Shown here one piece after another: positions 32,386 to 43,226 of a stretch of 64,000 nucleotides of DNA. The stretch is from Pleodorina starrii. Lineage: Eukaryota; Chlorophyta; Chlorophyceae; Chlamydomonadales; Volvocaceae. The notes beneath the pieces are model-generated. The model worked only from the letters and a program-made list of their open reading frames with translations. It was not told the DNA's origin and searched no databases. Every line of letters begins with the position of its first letter. Positions within the stretch are counted from its first letter, which is position 1. The stretch covers positions 1 to 64,000 of the forward strand of contig BRXU01000082.1 in assembly GCA_030267565.1 (NCBI GenBank), in the 5' to 3' direction. Both the position numbers and the translations under genes were made by a program.

Positions 32386-34425
32386 TTGCCTTCCGGTCCC
32401 TCCGACGGTATTCCGGGCCCTTTGAAGGCCTCATGGGCCCTCAGAACGGCTTCGGGGCCCCCCGAGGGCCTTCCGCGCCTTCTGAAGGCCTTCCGGACCC
32501 TCCAAAGGCGTTCTGGGGCTCTCAACGGCCTTCCGGGCCCTCTGATCGCCTTCCAGGACTTCCAAAGGCTTCCACCCCACAGAAAGTTATTCGGGCTCCC
32601 AAATTGCCTTCCGGTCCCTCCGACGGTATTCCGGGCCCAATTGCCTTCCGGTCCCTCCGACGGTATTCCGGGCCCTTTGAAGGCCTCATGGGTCCTCAGA
32701 ACGGCTTCGGGGCCCCCCGAGGGCCTTCTGCGCCTTCTGAAGGCCTTCCGGACCCTCCAAAGGCGTTCTGGGGCTCTCAACGGCCTTCCGGGCCCTCTGA
32801 TCACCTTCCAAGACTTCCAAAGGCTTCCACCCCACAGAAGGCCATTCGGGCTCCCCAATCGCCTTCCGGTCCCTCCGACGGTATTCCGGGCCCAATTGCC
32901 TTCCGGTCCCTCCGACGGTATTCCGGGCCCTTTGAAGGCCTCACGGGCCTTCAGAACGGCTTACGGGCCCCCCGAGGGCCTTCCGCACCTTCTGAAGGCC
33001 TTCTGGACCCTCCAAAGGTGTTCTGGGGCTCTCAACGGCCTTCCGGGCCCTCTGATTGCCTTCCAGGACTTCCAAAGGCTTCCACCCCACAGAAAGCCAT
33101 TCGGGCTCCCCAATTGCCTTCCGGTCCCTCCGACGGTATTCCGGGCCCAATTGCCTTCCGGTCCCTCCGACGGTATTCCGGGCCCTTTGAAGGCCTCACG
33201 GGCCCTCAGAACGGCTTACGGGCCCCCCGAGGGCCTTCCGTGCCTTCTGAAGGCCTTCCGGACCCTCCAAAGGCGTTCTGGGGCTCTCAACGGCCTTCCG
33301 GGCCCTCTGATCGCCTTCCAAGACTTCCAAAGGCTTCCACCCCACAGAAGGCCATTCGGGCTCCCCAATTGCCTTCCGGTCCCTCCGACGGTATTCCGGG
33401 CCCAATTGCCTTCCGGTCCCTCCGACGGTATTCCGGGCCCTTTGAAGGCCTCATGGGCCCTCAGAACGGCTTCGGGGCCCCCCGAGGGCCTTCCACGCCT
33501 TCTGAAGGCCTTCCGGACCCTCCAAAGGCGTTCTGGGGCTCTCAACGGCCTTCCGGGCCCTCTGATCGCCTTCCAGGACTTCCAAAGGCTTCCACCCCAC
33601 AGAAAGTTATTCGGGCTCCCAAATTGCCTTCCGGTCCCTCCGACGGTATTCCGGGCCCAATTGCCTTCCGGTCCCTCCGACGGTATTCCGGGCCCTTTGA
33701 AGGCCTCATGGGTCCTCAGAACGGCTTCGGGGCCCCCCGAGGGCCTTCTGCGCCTTCTGAAGGCCTTCCGGACCCTCCAAAGGCGTTCTGGGGCTCTCAA
33801 CGGCCTTCCGGGCCCTCTGATCACCTTCCAAGACTTCCAAAGGCTTCCACCCCACAGAAGGCCATTCGGGCTCCCCAATCGCCTTCCGGTCCCTCCGACG
33901 GTATTCCGGGCCCAATTGCCTTCCGGTCCCTCCGACGGTATTCCGGGCCCTTTGAAGGCCTCACGGGCCTTCAGAACGGCTTACGGGCCCCCCGAGGGCC
34001 TTCCGCACCTTCTGAAGGCCTTCTGGACCCTCCAAAGGTGTTCTGGGGCTCTCAACGGCCTTCCGGGCCCTCTGATCGCCTTCCAGGACTTCCAAAGGCT
34101 TCCACCCCACAGAAAGCCATTCGGGCTCCCCAATTGCCTTCCGGTCCCTCCGACGGTATTCCGGGCCCAATTGCCTTCCGGTCCCTCCGACGGTATTCCG
34201 GGCCCTTTGAAGGCCTCACGGGCCCTCAGAACGGCTTACGGGCCCCCCGAGGGCCTTCCGTGCCTTCTGAAGGCCTTCCGGACCCTCCAAAGGCGTTCTG
34301 GGGCTCTCAACGGCCTTCCGGGCCCTCTGATCGCCTTCCAAGACTTCCAAAGGCTTCCACCCCACAGAAGGCCATTCGGGCTCCCCAATTGCCTTCCGGT
34401 CCCTCCGATGGTATTCCGGGCCCAA
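32386..34425. repeat. Higher-order repeat, 4 x 255 bp, two copies
   Basis: Diagnostic variants such as AAGTTATTCGGGCTCCCAAA occur at ~32584 and again at ~33604, and neighbouring variants also recur 1,020 bp apart. This gives two adjacent four-monomer units. Confidence 0.85.
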
Positions 34426-35896
34426 TTGCCTTCCGGTCCCTCCGACGGTATTCCGGGCCCTTTGAAGGCCTCACGGGCCTTCAAAACGGCTTACGGCCCC
34501 ACCGAGGGCCTTCCGCGCCTTCTGAAGGCCTTCCGGACCCTCCAAAGGTGTTCTGGGGCTCTCAACGGCCTTCCGGGCCCTCTGATCGCCTTCCAGGACT
34601 TCCAAAGGCTTCCACCCCACAGAAAGCCATTCGGGCTCCCCAATTGCCTTCCGGTCCCTCCGACGGTATTCCGGGCCCAATTGCCTTCCGGTCCCTCCGA
34701 CGGTATTCCGGGCCCTTTGAAGGCCTCACGGGCCTTCAGAACGGCTTCGGGGCCCCCGAGGGCCTTCCGCGCCTTCTGAAGGCCTTCCGGACACCCTCCA
34801 AAGGCGTTCTGGGGCTCTCAATGGCCTTCCGGGCCCTCTGATCGCCTTCCAAGACTTCCAAAGGCTTCCACCCCACAGAAAGCCATTCGGGCTCCCCAAT
34901 TGCCTTCCGGTCCCTCCGACGGTATTCCGGGCCCAATTGCCTTCCGGTCCCTCCGACCGTATTCCGGGCCCTTTGAAGGCCTCATGGGCCCTCAGAACGG
35001 CTTCGGGGCCCCCCGAGGGCCTTCCGCGCCTTCTGAAGGCCTTCCGGACACCCTCCAAAGGCGTTCTGGGGCTCTCAATGGCCTTCCGGGCCCTCTGATC
35101 GCCTTCCAAGACTTCCAAAGGCTTCCACCCCACAGAAAGCCATTCGGGCTCCCCAATTGCCTTCCGGTCCCTCCGATGGTATTCCGGGCCCAATTGCCTT
35201 CCGGTCCCTCCGACGGTATTCCGGGCCCTTTGAAGGCCTCACGGGCCCTCAGAACGGCTTCGGGGCCCCCCGAGGGCCTTCTGTGCCTTCTGAAGGCCTT
35301 CCGGACACCCTCCAAAGGCGTTCTGGGGCTCTCAACGGCCTTCCGAGCCCTCTGATCGCCTTCCAAGACTTCCAAAGGCTTCCACCCCACAGAAAGCCAT
35401 TCGGGCTCCCCAATTGCCTTCCGGTCCCTCCGACGGTATTCCGGGCCCAATTGCCTTCCGGTCCCTCTGACGGTGTTCCAGGCCCTTTGAAGGCCTCATG
35501 GGCCCTCAGAACGGCTTACGGGCCCCCCGAGGGCCTTCCGCGCCTTCTGAAGGCGTTCCGGACCCTCCAAAGGCGTTCTGGGGCTCTCAACGGCCTTCCG
35601 GGCCCTCTGATCGCCTTCCAGGACTTCCAAAGGCTTCCAGCCCACAGAAAGCCATCCGGGCTCCCCAATCGCCTTCCGGTCCCCCCGACGGTATTCCGGG
35701 CCCAATTGCCTTCCGGTCCCTCCGACGGTATTCCGGGCCCTTTGAAGGCCTCATGGGCCCTCAGAACGGCTTCGGGGCCCCCCGAGGGCCTTCCACGCCT
35801 TCTGAAGGCCTTCCGGACCCTCCAAAGGTGTTCTGGGGCTCTCAACGGCCTTCCGGGCCCTCTGAAAAAAAAAGACTTCCAAAGGCTTCCAGCCCA

Positions 35897-36195
35897 TAAT
35901 AATAATAATAATAATAATGATACGCCCGGCCGGTAGCCGAGGCGTGGGTTATGGGAGCAGAGGGGGTGGGGTGACGGGTTTCCCCGGTCCCAGCCCCCCC
36001 CACCACCGCAAGGAACTTAATGTTATGTTATGTTACAGTGTGTGGGGCTTTCTGGGCCCATTCTAGGGTGAGGGCACCGCCCTCCTATTGATTTAACAGC
36101 CACGAGTTTGTTCGCTTAGAGCACCATCCACCACCATCACACTGTCCAACGCCATACGAACTTAAGGAAGGAACTTAAGACTTGTCCCACGTTGG
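35897..36195 (-). other. 3' UTR and ATT-repeat tail of the retroelement
   Basis: Non-coding. On the plus strand it begins with about seven TAA-type repeats, includes an imperfect TTATG repeat (ATGTTATGTTATG) and shows no ORF of note. Microsatellite 3' ends are known from several non-LTR clades. Confidence 0.75.
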
Positions 36196-39100
36196 TTACG
36201 TGCCGGCCGGTGTCGGTTCCGCATGGGGGTTGCGTTCCATTTGTCTGCGGGTTGTAACGATAGTGTTGAGTGTCCTAACTGCATGGTCGTGGAGGTCGTT
36301 GCAGCATGCTCGGGCTTCCTTGCTGCCCGTGCCTAGGGTGTGGAGTAGAGGGCGTAGGTCTTTCCTGATAGTACCCGCAAAGCCGAGGCTGATGGCTTCC
36401 TGTGTTGTGTAGCGGACCTTCCATCCGGCTGCCGTGAGGAGTTTGGCCAGTTCTGCGTGTTGTACGGCCTTGTCGTGCTGTTTCTGTGTGTGGTTGGTGT
36501 CGGCGGTGTAGCCGACCTCAACAATGTGTACGGTGTGCTGGCTAGGGTCCTGAGGTCCCTTGTACCCTTGCACTTGCGTTTCATGGAGGGGGATGTCGGG
36601 TATAAGGAGTATATCGGGCCTGAGTTTGAGGCGTTTCTCATCCTCAATACTCGGGAGCAGCCATTTGGGCAGGCGTGTGCCGGCCACGTAGTCTGGTCGG
36701 GTGTCCGCGGGGCCGGCGTCCATTACAATGTAACAGCCTCCATTGGACCCACGGGCTAGCGTACTGGTAATGTTTTGGACCGCCTTGTTGTGCCGCTGTA
36801 TGTATAGGGCTCGCATGCGGGGGTGAAGGCAGCCTCCGAGGATGTGCGCCCCTGAGTCGAGTTGGCTGCATAGGGGGCAATGTCCCGACGATGCAGGGCG
36901 GCCAGGTGCCACTGGTTTTTTAAATCGCCTCGCAAGCTTGGCGCTCCATAGCTGGCCGTATAGGTAGTCGAAGCACCGTTTAACGTGCTTGTGTCGGCCC
37001 GCCTTGCGCTGTAGAGTCCGAGTGCTGGTGCTTATATCGAGGTCGGGCAGAGTGTTGGCGACGTATTTCATGTAATCTGTTTCGTTCGTGTATCCCGAGT
37101 GCGTTTCCGGGCTGACCAAGGACTCGATACCGCGGTTAAGGTCGTTTGCATAGTGCCCAGCGTTCTTCTCAGGCCCAGCCATTTTCCGCAGCCACCAGTG
37201 TTGACTTCGTGGATTATTGTCTGAGGTCTCGGTTGCGCTCAGCACGTCGGGGTCTAGCTTGGAGAGTCCTCGTGCGGCTCGTACGGCTGCTTTGTCCGCT
37301 TTCTCGTTGTAAGTTACCCCAGTGTGGGCTTTCACTTTAAGCAAAGATGTCTTCAGGTTACAAGCCGCTCGTCGTTTAAGGATTAATACGATTTCCTCAA
37401 GCAGCGCCTTGTGCTTACTAAGCTGAAGCTTATGTGGGTTGTTTATCATCTTTTTAATAAGATGTAGCGACGCGGCAGAGTCCGTCCATATAGTTAGGTG
37501 AGCTTCGTCGTGCAGCGTGCCTCTGCGCATCTGGAGTCCTTGATGGATGGCACTCAGTTCGCACCGTGTAATAGTTTGGCAGCCCTGGTGGCCTGCGTTC
37601 ACATTGATGTGGAGCGTTGTGTTGGTAAGTGCGTCGACGGCCGCGGCCCCCAGGAGATGTCTTTCCTCGTCGCCATCTTTGATCTTTTGCACTGACCCGT
37701 CTGTGTATATGGCGTCTTGGGCGTTGTATCGCAGAGCATATTTGGCAGGAAATGCCAGGAACGCGGAGCTTCCCTCTTCCGTGGAGAGGTTGTCGCACGT
37801 GCGGGAGGGAGCTGCCGCGGCGGGTGGCTTCTCGGTCATACTACGCAGCCGCTTGCGCACCCATTGGGGTGGCTTCCAAGAGAGGGCGGGGCCAGTGGCG
37901 ACGTGGCGGGCTGCCGTCATAGCAAGCGCTCTGCGGAGGCTGGTACCGTACGCGCGGCCGGATTCATTGCTAACCAGGAGTAGGGTGAGTCCGTTTGGGT
38001 AGGGTTTTGGAGCGTCTACGCTCACTTCGCTGTAAAGGTCCCCCGTTCCTGAAAATGCGTCTATTGTACCGATCATAGTGACCAGCGGGTGGGTGAGGTA
38101 GCGGGTGTAGGGCGCCGTTTGGGACGTGGGCAGCAGGAGTAGGGTAGCGGTGGGGTTATCTGTGCTCCGTGTTACGTCGGCCCAGCCTAGCGCCCATCGC
38201 AGTGCATGATGCCCCTCGTCCGGCTTAGGTTCAGGGTGCGCGACGGATACGCCCGTGCACGGTTGCGAATACGCGTCGTGGTTGGCTCCGAAGAGCTGAT
38301 CTTCTGGGTGCCGTGAGTAGTAGATGGCGGTGCTGTCTGCTACGTTGAGGGGGGATGCAAAGCGCTCTGTTGCGGCGCCCAGCGCGGTCATGAGGCGTTT
38401 CATCAGCCGTTCAGATATCCTCCGCTCATGGGCCTCTCGAATGGGATGTGCTTTGGTGCCCCCTCCGTCCCGATACCGCAGGAGGAGGCGTGCGACATCC
38501 TCCGTGAAGCCACCCGCGGCCGCGATCTGTGCGTGCTCTTCCGGGCGTTTCTGTTGGGCGTCGCTGTACCGGAGCCACAGGCTGCGGAGGCGGCTTGCCG
38601 ACACCTGGCCGACGCAGCGCCCTTGGGGATCGTACACGAATGCCATCCCACTGGCTTGCAGTCCATCGGGTATGTCCCCGCTGCCGTCCCATGGTACATG
38701 CCGGTGTGTGCCGTTACGATTGCCAATTTGGACCGTATACCGCCCCGGCGGGTGGATGTCCCGGTCCGGGTTACCCGGGTGTACGTTGATTTCGACAAAC
38801 TGCCGTAGGAGACGTTGGCCTCGGGTCACGTTGAGGCATTCAGTCTCCCATCTGCCTTGCTGTTGCCATTCCGTCAGGTGGTGGTCGCGTGCATTTTCCA
38901 TCCGACCGGGGTCCTGTTCGGCCTCAACGGCGCGCCGATGCCGGAATGCATCCAGCAGCTCTGTCCAGTTGTCTTGCGAGGCCAGTCGCGACTCCTCATC
39001 TTCGGTGGGGGCCCATTCTACCTCGACTATCATTTCGGGGTGAGTGGGGGCGGTGGGGGATTCGTACCGGTGCACTGCCTTGGGGTGGTAGCCATTCTCG

Positions 39101-39363
39101 GTGTACAGTGCTATTGCCCCTTTAGTGATGACAGTACGTTCCCATTCAACCTGGTAGTATGTTCGGTGTGTGTGTTGGGTAGCCGAGTCGGTTGTGCGTT
39201 GCCGCTTGGGGTTCGGAGCGCTGACGGCGACCCGTTTCCAGATTTCCGCCTTGATATATGCTACCCTCTCTTGGTCCCCGAAGAGAAGCTGTGTGATGCT
39301 AAGGCCATGCTGGGTTGGTGTCCCCGCAGGCCACGCCGTCTCCCCATGGAGCATGCGGAGTAG
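36196..39363 (-). CDS. C-terminal part of retroelement polyprotein: RNase H, zinc motif, nuclease-like
   Basis: This frame continues the RT frame past one TGA (39366-39364); the first ATG is at 39354. RNase H: TDGS near 37692-37705, TDSAAS near 37469-37488 and KVKAHTG near 37319-37338. A zinc motif CPLC...H...C lies near 36858-36881. Further on, RPDILLIPD (36601-36622) and VEVGY (36509-36523) suit a PD-(D/E)xK nuclease that would nick the target. About 1,055 codons, open to the end. It would be made by readthrough or is severed from RT by a decay mutation. Confidence 0.8.
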   Translation of the reverse strand, partial: LLRMLHGETAWPAGTPTQHGLSITQLLFGDQERVAYIKAEIWKRVAVSAPNPKRQRTTDSATQHTHRTYYQVEWERTVITKGAIALYTENGYHPKAVHRYESPTAPTHPEMIVEVEWAPTEDEESRLASQDNWTELLDAFRHRRAVEAEQDPGRMENARDHHLTEWQQQGRWETECLNVTRGQRLLRQFVEINVHPGNPDRDIHPPGRYTVQIGNRNGTHRHVPWDGSGDIPDGLQASGMAFVYDPQGRCVGQVSASRLRSLWLRYSDAQQKRPEEHAQIAAAGGFTEDVARLLLRYRDGGGTKAHPIREAHERRISERLMKRLMTALGAATERFASPLNVADSTAIYYSRHPEDQLFGANHDAYSQPCTGVSVAHPEPKPDEGHHALRWALGWADVTRSTDNPTATLLLLPTSQTAPYTRYLTHPLVTMIGTIDAFSGTGDLYSEVSVDAPKPYPNGLTLLLVSNESGRAYGTSLRRALAMTAARHVATGPALSWKPPQWVRKRLRSMTEKPPAAAAPSRTCDNLSTEEGSSAFLAFPAKYALRYNAQDAIYTDGSVQKIKDGDEERHLLGAAAVDALTNTTLHINVNAGHQGCQTITRCELSAIHQGLQMRRGTLHDEAHLTIWTDSAASLHLIKKMINNPHKLQLSKHKALLEEIVLILKRRAACNLKTSLLKVKAHTGVTYNEKADKAAVRAARGLSKLDPDVLSATETSDNNPRSQHWWLRKMAGPEKNAGHYANDLNRGIESLVSPETHSGYTNETDYMKYVANTLPDLDISTSTRTLQRKAGRHKHVKRCFDYLYGQLWSAKLARRFKKPVAPGRPASSGHCPLCSQLDSGAHILGGCLHPRMRALYIQRHNKAVQNITSTLARGSNGGCYIVMDAGPADTRPDYVAGTRLPKWLLPSIEDEKRLKLRPDILLIPDIPLHETQVQGYKGPQDPSQHTVHIVEVGYTADTNHTQKQHDKAVQHAELAKLLTAAGWKVRYTTQEAISLGFAGTIRKDLRPLLHTLGTGSKEARACCNDLHDHAVRTLNTIVTTRRQMERNPHAEPTPAGT

Positions 39364-39366
39364 TCA
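39361..39366 (-). promoter_or_regulatory. UGA-CUA in-frame stop, candidate readthrough site
   Basis: On the minus strand the RT frame meets TGA followed directly by CTA, and the same frame then stays open for over 1,000 codons. UGA-CUA is the best-known leaky stop context in eukaryotic and viral genes. A single CGA-to-TGA transition is the alternative. Confidence 0.5.
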
Positions 39367-42289
39367 TTCGGCGGAGCCCACTTGGGACGTGAGGCCCCGG
39401 TGGAGCGGATGGCGCAGGATTCGTTCGCAGTGCTGAAGGGTAAGTGGGGTTTGCCGGGGGTCCCACCCAATGGCCTCGGCATCTGTGATACCGTCGACCG
39501 GTTTCAGGTTCTGCCGAAGGAGGTATGCTTGGAGCAGCTCACTATCGGTCTTTCGCTGTGGCTGGTGGCGCTTGGCGGCTGGCCGGGCGGCCGGGCGTCG
39601 TGACTCGAGGGTTGTTGCGGTGCCGGACGACGCTGCCGCAGTTTGGGTTGCCGTCTCCCCCCGAGGGGTTATTGGGCCTGGGCGAGGGGGTGGGTTTTCA
39701 GCTGGGGCGGCCGGAATGGTGTCGGCCGGGTCGCGGGGTTTGGCCAGTACGTACTTACTTAGGGTTCCGTGGGGGATGGGGGTGGGTCTTGCCGCTTCCA
39801 TCGCAAGATCGGTTAGATGTGGGCCGTCCGGGAGGATTTGTAGTTCGGGGGGCAAGGGTGCTACACCTCGGTGGCGCGGCGCCCGGGCGCGAACACTGGG
39901 GTCAGCATTCAAGGCGAGGCTGAGCTGGTTTAGGGCTATCTGATGGCGTGGGCCCACCTTCCTGCCACCGATGCGTTGCAGCTGGTCGGTGGTGATGAGG
40001 TGCGCTCCCGTGTTTTTGTCTTTCAGGGCCCTGAGGTCCAGGCCAAGTTCCAGCAGGGGCTGCATGCATCGGAAGAGGAGCACGAGATCCTTGGGCTCGG
40101 CCGTCGGGTTGTGCGCCCCGATCAGGTGAATGAGGCTGCCTGCTGCCGGCTCATATGTGCTGCCTTTGTCCGTGAGTTCGATACCGGCTTCATTCACGAG
40201 AGCAAGTTGTTTGAGTGTGGTATAGTGCCGGCATTCGTGTTTGAATGTGTGCGCTGGTATTGTGCCCATGTAACGGCTCTGCAGGTGCAGGAGGGCTCGA
40301 GTTACTGCCCCAAGGCGTCCCTTGTCGTTGAGGGACAGGACAAGCGTCTTCGCCGCTCTGACCGCATAGAGGGTACGTAGGGTGCCCACCCCCAGACCTA
40401 GTCGCGATATAGGACCGAGGATGGCGCGGGTTGGGAAGCCCATTTTGAGTCCGTAGCTGCGTTTGGCTATGCCCGCGATTTGGGCGTCGAGGCTGGCGAT
40501 GTCGTGCGGGGTGTACGCCATAGTAGGCAGGCTGTACGCCACAAAGGGGTGAATGAGGGTTTTGATTATGTTTATGCGTTGATCTGGGGTCGCGAGAGAG
40601 TTTTGTATGCTTTGCCCCCGTCGCTCGATTTCGGCGCGAGTGTAGGCCACCTGTGTCGTCCAATCCAGGGTAGGGGTGATGTGTACGCCGAGGTATTTGT
40701 ACGATCCTGTTGGGGGTTCGTACGGGATGGGTACGCCATCGATCCGAATTTGATTTTTCAGGAGACGTTCTACGACGGCCCTGTATTTTTGCGTACCGGG
40801 GCCCCGACTCAGATCAGTATCGGAACGCGCGCGGCCATGCAGAATGCCCTGCAGTTGGCACTTGCCTACGTTGACCTTGAGTGCTCCCCAGCGGGTGTAG
40901 CGCTCTATTTTTGTGCTCTGTGTGCGCATGTCAGACACGGTGTTCGTGAGGACCACTAGGTCGTCCGCGAAGGCGCCCGAGCTGAAGTGGTGTCGGTCAT
41001 TTTCGTCCGCTTGGAGGCAGCCGTAGCGGTATCCTCGGCCTCCGCTGTGTAGCCATCTGAGGAGTGGCTCCATGTAAATGATGAACAGTACGGGCGATAG
41101 TGTATCGCCCTGAATCGTGCCGCGTTCGATTGCGATCTCCGCGGTGTAGCCATGTTCGGTGCGTATGCGTGTGGTGGCGCGCGAGTACAGGTTCGCGACC
41201 ACCGCGATGAGGTCCTCCGGATATCCTAGGTCGTACATGATCATAAGTAATTTGTCGTGATCTATGGTGTTAAATGCCGATGTGAAATCGATATATAGTA
41301 AGTAGAGGTCTCGGCTGGTTAGGCCGGCGTCCTCGATGGCGTGTAGTACGTTTTGGATCTGCCGCTCCGTGTTACGCTGCCGGAGGTACCCTTCCTGGGC
41401 TTCCGTGAAGATGTGCGCTTGTTCACTAAAGGTGACGATATTAAACGTAATGTGGCTGGTGTATAGTTTGTAGAGTGTGTTTGCCAGGGCAATGGGGCGT
41501 TTGTTCTTGATGAGGAGTGGGTCGCCCTTTTTGGGAATGAGTACCGTGTCTGATTGCGTCCAGTGTGGGGGGATTTCGGCCTTGACCCACATGACTGTGA
41601 TCAGGTGGTGGATTGCGGTTTGGAGGTCGGGGGGGAGTGTCTGTAGCAGCTCGTTGGGTATGCCGTCTGGCCCGGGGGCTTTGTTGCGGGCGAGATGGTC
41701 TAAGCATGCGCGGAAGTTGCATGGGTCTAATATGCCAGGGAGGAGGGACGGGGGTGCGCTTTCCCATTGGGCTAAACCACGTCGTAGAGGGTCCGGCACT
41801 CCCGGCGTCTCCCAGGGGTAGTTCCGTGGGGCTTCGCTCGGGAGATATTTGCCAGTGCGGGGTCCGGAGATGGGCCGGGCTAGGAGCGTGAAGTGCGTGT
41901 GGAGTGCGTCGAGGATGCCGTCCGAGGTTGTGCACAGGTGCCCATCGGCGGGGTGGCGAATGGCCGTTATGCCGCGTGGCTGATCGTCGGGCTCGAGAAT
42001 TTGTTTGTGTGCGTGTTTCGGTTTCTTGGCTAGGAGGCTCTGAAATTGTTTCCTGGCTTTGCTCGCATGTAGTTTACGGGTTTCCGTAGTCAACTTCTTA
42101 ATTTCCCCTCCCTTTTCTCTTATTGCGGCATGCAGGGCGCGGGTCTCTGGTGTTTCTCGGAGCTCCGGGTTTTCGCGCGCGTGGGCTGTCGTACCCTCAG
42201 GTGGGTTGGGGTTTGCAGCGGTGATCAGCGGGGTGGGTCGGGTGGGGGGTTGTAGGGTCTCTGCGTCGGTGTTTTCCGCGTGCGGGACG
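39364..42289 (-). CDS. Reverse transcriptase part of retroelement polyprotein
   Basis: About 970 codons open from the satellite junction to the TGA at 39364; the true start is lost. A charged, probably coiled segment precedes RT. RT motifs in order: NKAPGPDGIPNELL, TVLIPKKGD, RPIALANTLYKLY, YIDFTSAFNTIDH, GTIQGDTLSPVLF and FADDLVV (40957-40971). A long connection region follows. It would copy the element RNA at a nicked target. It is open apart from the 5' truncation and the terminal TGA. Confidence 0.92.
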
Positions 42290-42453
42290 TCGATCGCCTT
42301 CCAAGACTTCCAAAGGCTTCCAGCCCACAGAAAGCCATCCGGGCTCCCCGATTGCCTTCCGGTCCCTCCGACGGTATTCCGGTCCCAATTTTGTTTTTTA
42401 GCAAGGGATGTTACAAGGACGGGGAAAGCGAAGCCCAGCTGCCTTCCGGTCCC
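42290..42453. repeat. Satellite fragment between two integrations
   Basis: Part of a 255-bp monomer plus the LINE-end snippet (AGGGATGTTACAAGGACGGG). It is joined to the retroelement on the left and to viral sequence on the right. Confidence 0.9.
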
Positions 42454-42950
42454 TTACGGAATTTACCATATCGCATGATACCACATCGATCTGCCCAATC
42501 AGACATCATCTCCACCATCGGCTGCTTCTGATCAGCCTTCCACTTACACTTCAGCCTGTCATGCTCCTGCCAATACTCATCATGCTTCTGCTGGATCCAC
42601 GCCTGCCTGTCAGGCACCAACAAATTGAACATCACAATATCTGGTAGCTTATCCGGGCCTTCGCCCTTGCACAGATACCGATACAGTGCATCCTCATCGT
42701 GAATCTTCTCCTCGTTGAAAGCTGCTCCAGCGTTGGCCTTGCCAATCTTCTCGCCACATTTGCGTCGCAAATAGTTGTTCAACGCCATCCGCTTGGCATC
42801 ACTGTGAAATGCCACATGGTAATGCATCTCCGATGCTACCTCACGACACACCACATAGCTCCGAGCATGATGATCCAACATCTGACGAATATCCTCAAGC
42901 ACATCGAAGCCAGCCAAAGGAGTCACCCGGAGATTGTACATAGTAGCCAT
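42454..42950 (-). pseudogene. rep: Viral Rep, copy 1, truncated by satellite
   Basis: 166 viral codons from the ATG at 42950-42948; satellite follows. It contains the HUH motif of rolling-circle endonucleases (MHYHVAF) and the catalytic-tyrosine motif YLCK about 45 residues later. Rep nicks the origin to start replication. This copy lacks the nonsense codon of copy 2 but loses the last ~50 residues. Confidence 0.85.
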
Positions 42951-43003
42951 GATGTATCGTTGTATTGATGTATCACTAGACTCTTAGGTAGAGTCTAGTG
43001 ATA
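42951..43003. promoter_or_regulatory. Putative viral origin: stem-loop and iterons, copy 1
   Basis: A 14-bp perfect stem (42971-42984 with 42990-43003) has a 5-nt loop TAGGT. Two GATGTATC direct repeats (42951-42958, 42967-42974) lie between it and the Rep ATG. Iterons beside a hairpin are typical of CRESS origins, but the usual NANTATTAC nonanucleotide is absent. Confidence 0.6.
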
Positions 43004-43226
43004 TACATTCTTTATGTCCGGATATGGACTCTCTCACAATCCATTCCCTAACGGGTCCAAAGCTAGCGGCTTACGCCGCGTCGCCTTGCTCCGCTGCGGC
43101 TTCGCTCCTTCGTCACTCCCGCCGCAGCTCCGCTGCCAATTAAAATAATGTGTGGGGGGAGAGTTGTGTTAAGACAGGAGAATGGTACACCGTGGCGCTA
43201 CACGCCGCGGTGCGAAACACACCAGA
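43004..43226. other. Viral intergenic region, copy 1
   Basis: Non-coding between the hairpin and the capsid stop. It contains GC-rich, imperfectly inverted GCCGC/GCGGC segments (43065-43140) and an AT-rich AATTAAAATAATG next to a G-run. A promoter could lie here, but nothing is certain. Confidence 0.6.

Larger units (their letters stand above)
27945..35896. repeat. 255-bp satellite array
   Basis: Tandem ~255-bp monomers made of degenerate CCTTCCGG-type subunits. A stretch with CAATTGCCTTCCGGTCCC, CGACGGTATTCCGGG is duplicated inside the monomer. Because 255 is divisible by three and stops are rare, several frames stay open for hundreds of codons on both strands. No gene is implied. The array includes LINE-end snippets near 29629 and 31206 and a SINE remnant at 31321-31455. 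Confidence 0.95.
35897..42289 (-). mobile_element. RT/RNase H non-LTR retroelement, 5'-truncated
   Basis: A minus-strand element: coding frame 42289-36196, ~300 bp 3' UTR and a 3' (ATT)n microsatellite tail at 35897-35918. The 5' end joins satellite at ~42290. Domains: RT, RNase H, CxxC/H/C zinc motif and a C-terminal PD-(D/E)xK-like region. RNase H plus a C-terminal restriction-like nuclease is reminiscent of the Dualen/RandI clade of green algae; that assignment is inference. No N-terminal endonuclease remains. Confidence 0.85.

Noticed and set aside
28316..35355. Very long open frames (up to ~1,000 codons) on both strands across the satellite
   Set aside because: They follow from a 255-bp, stop-poor repeat and are open in several frames at once; the protein is simply the repeat translated.
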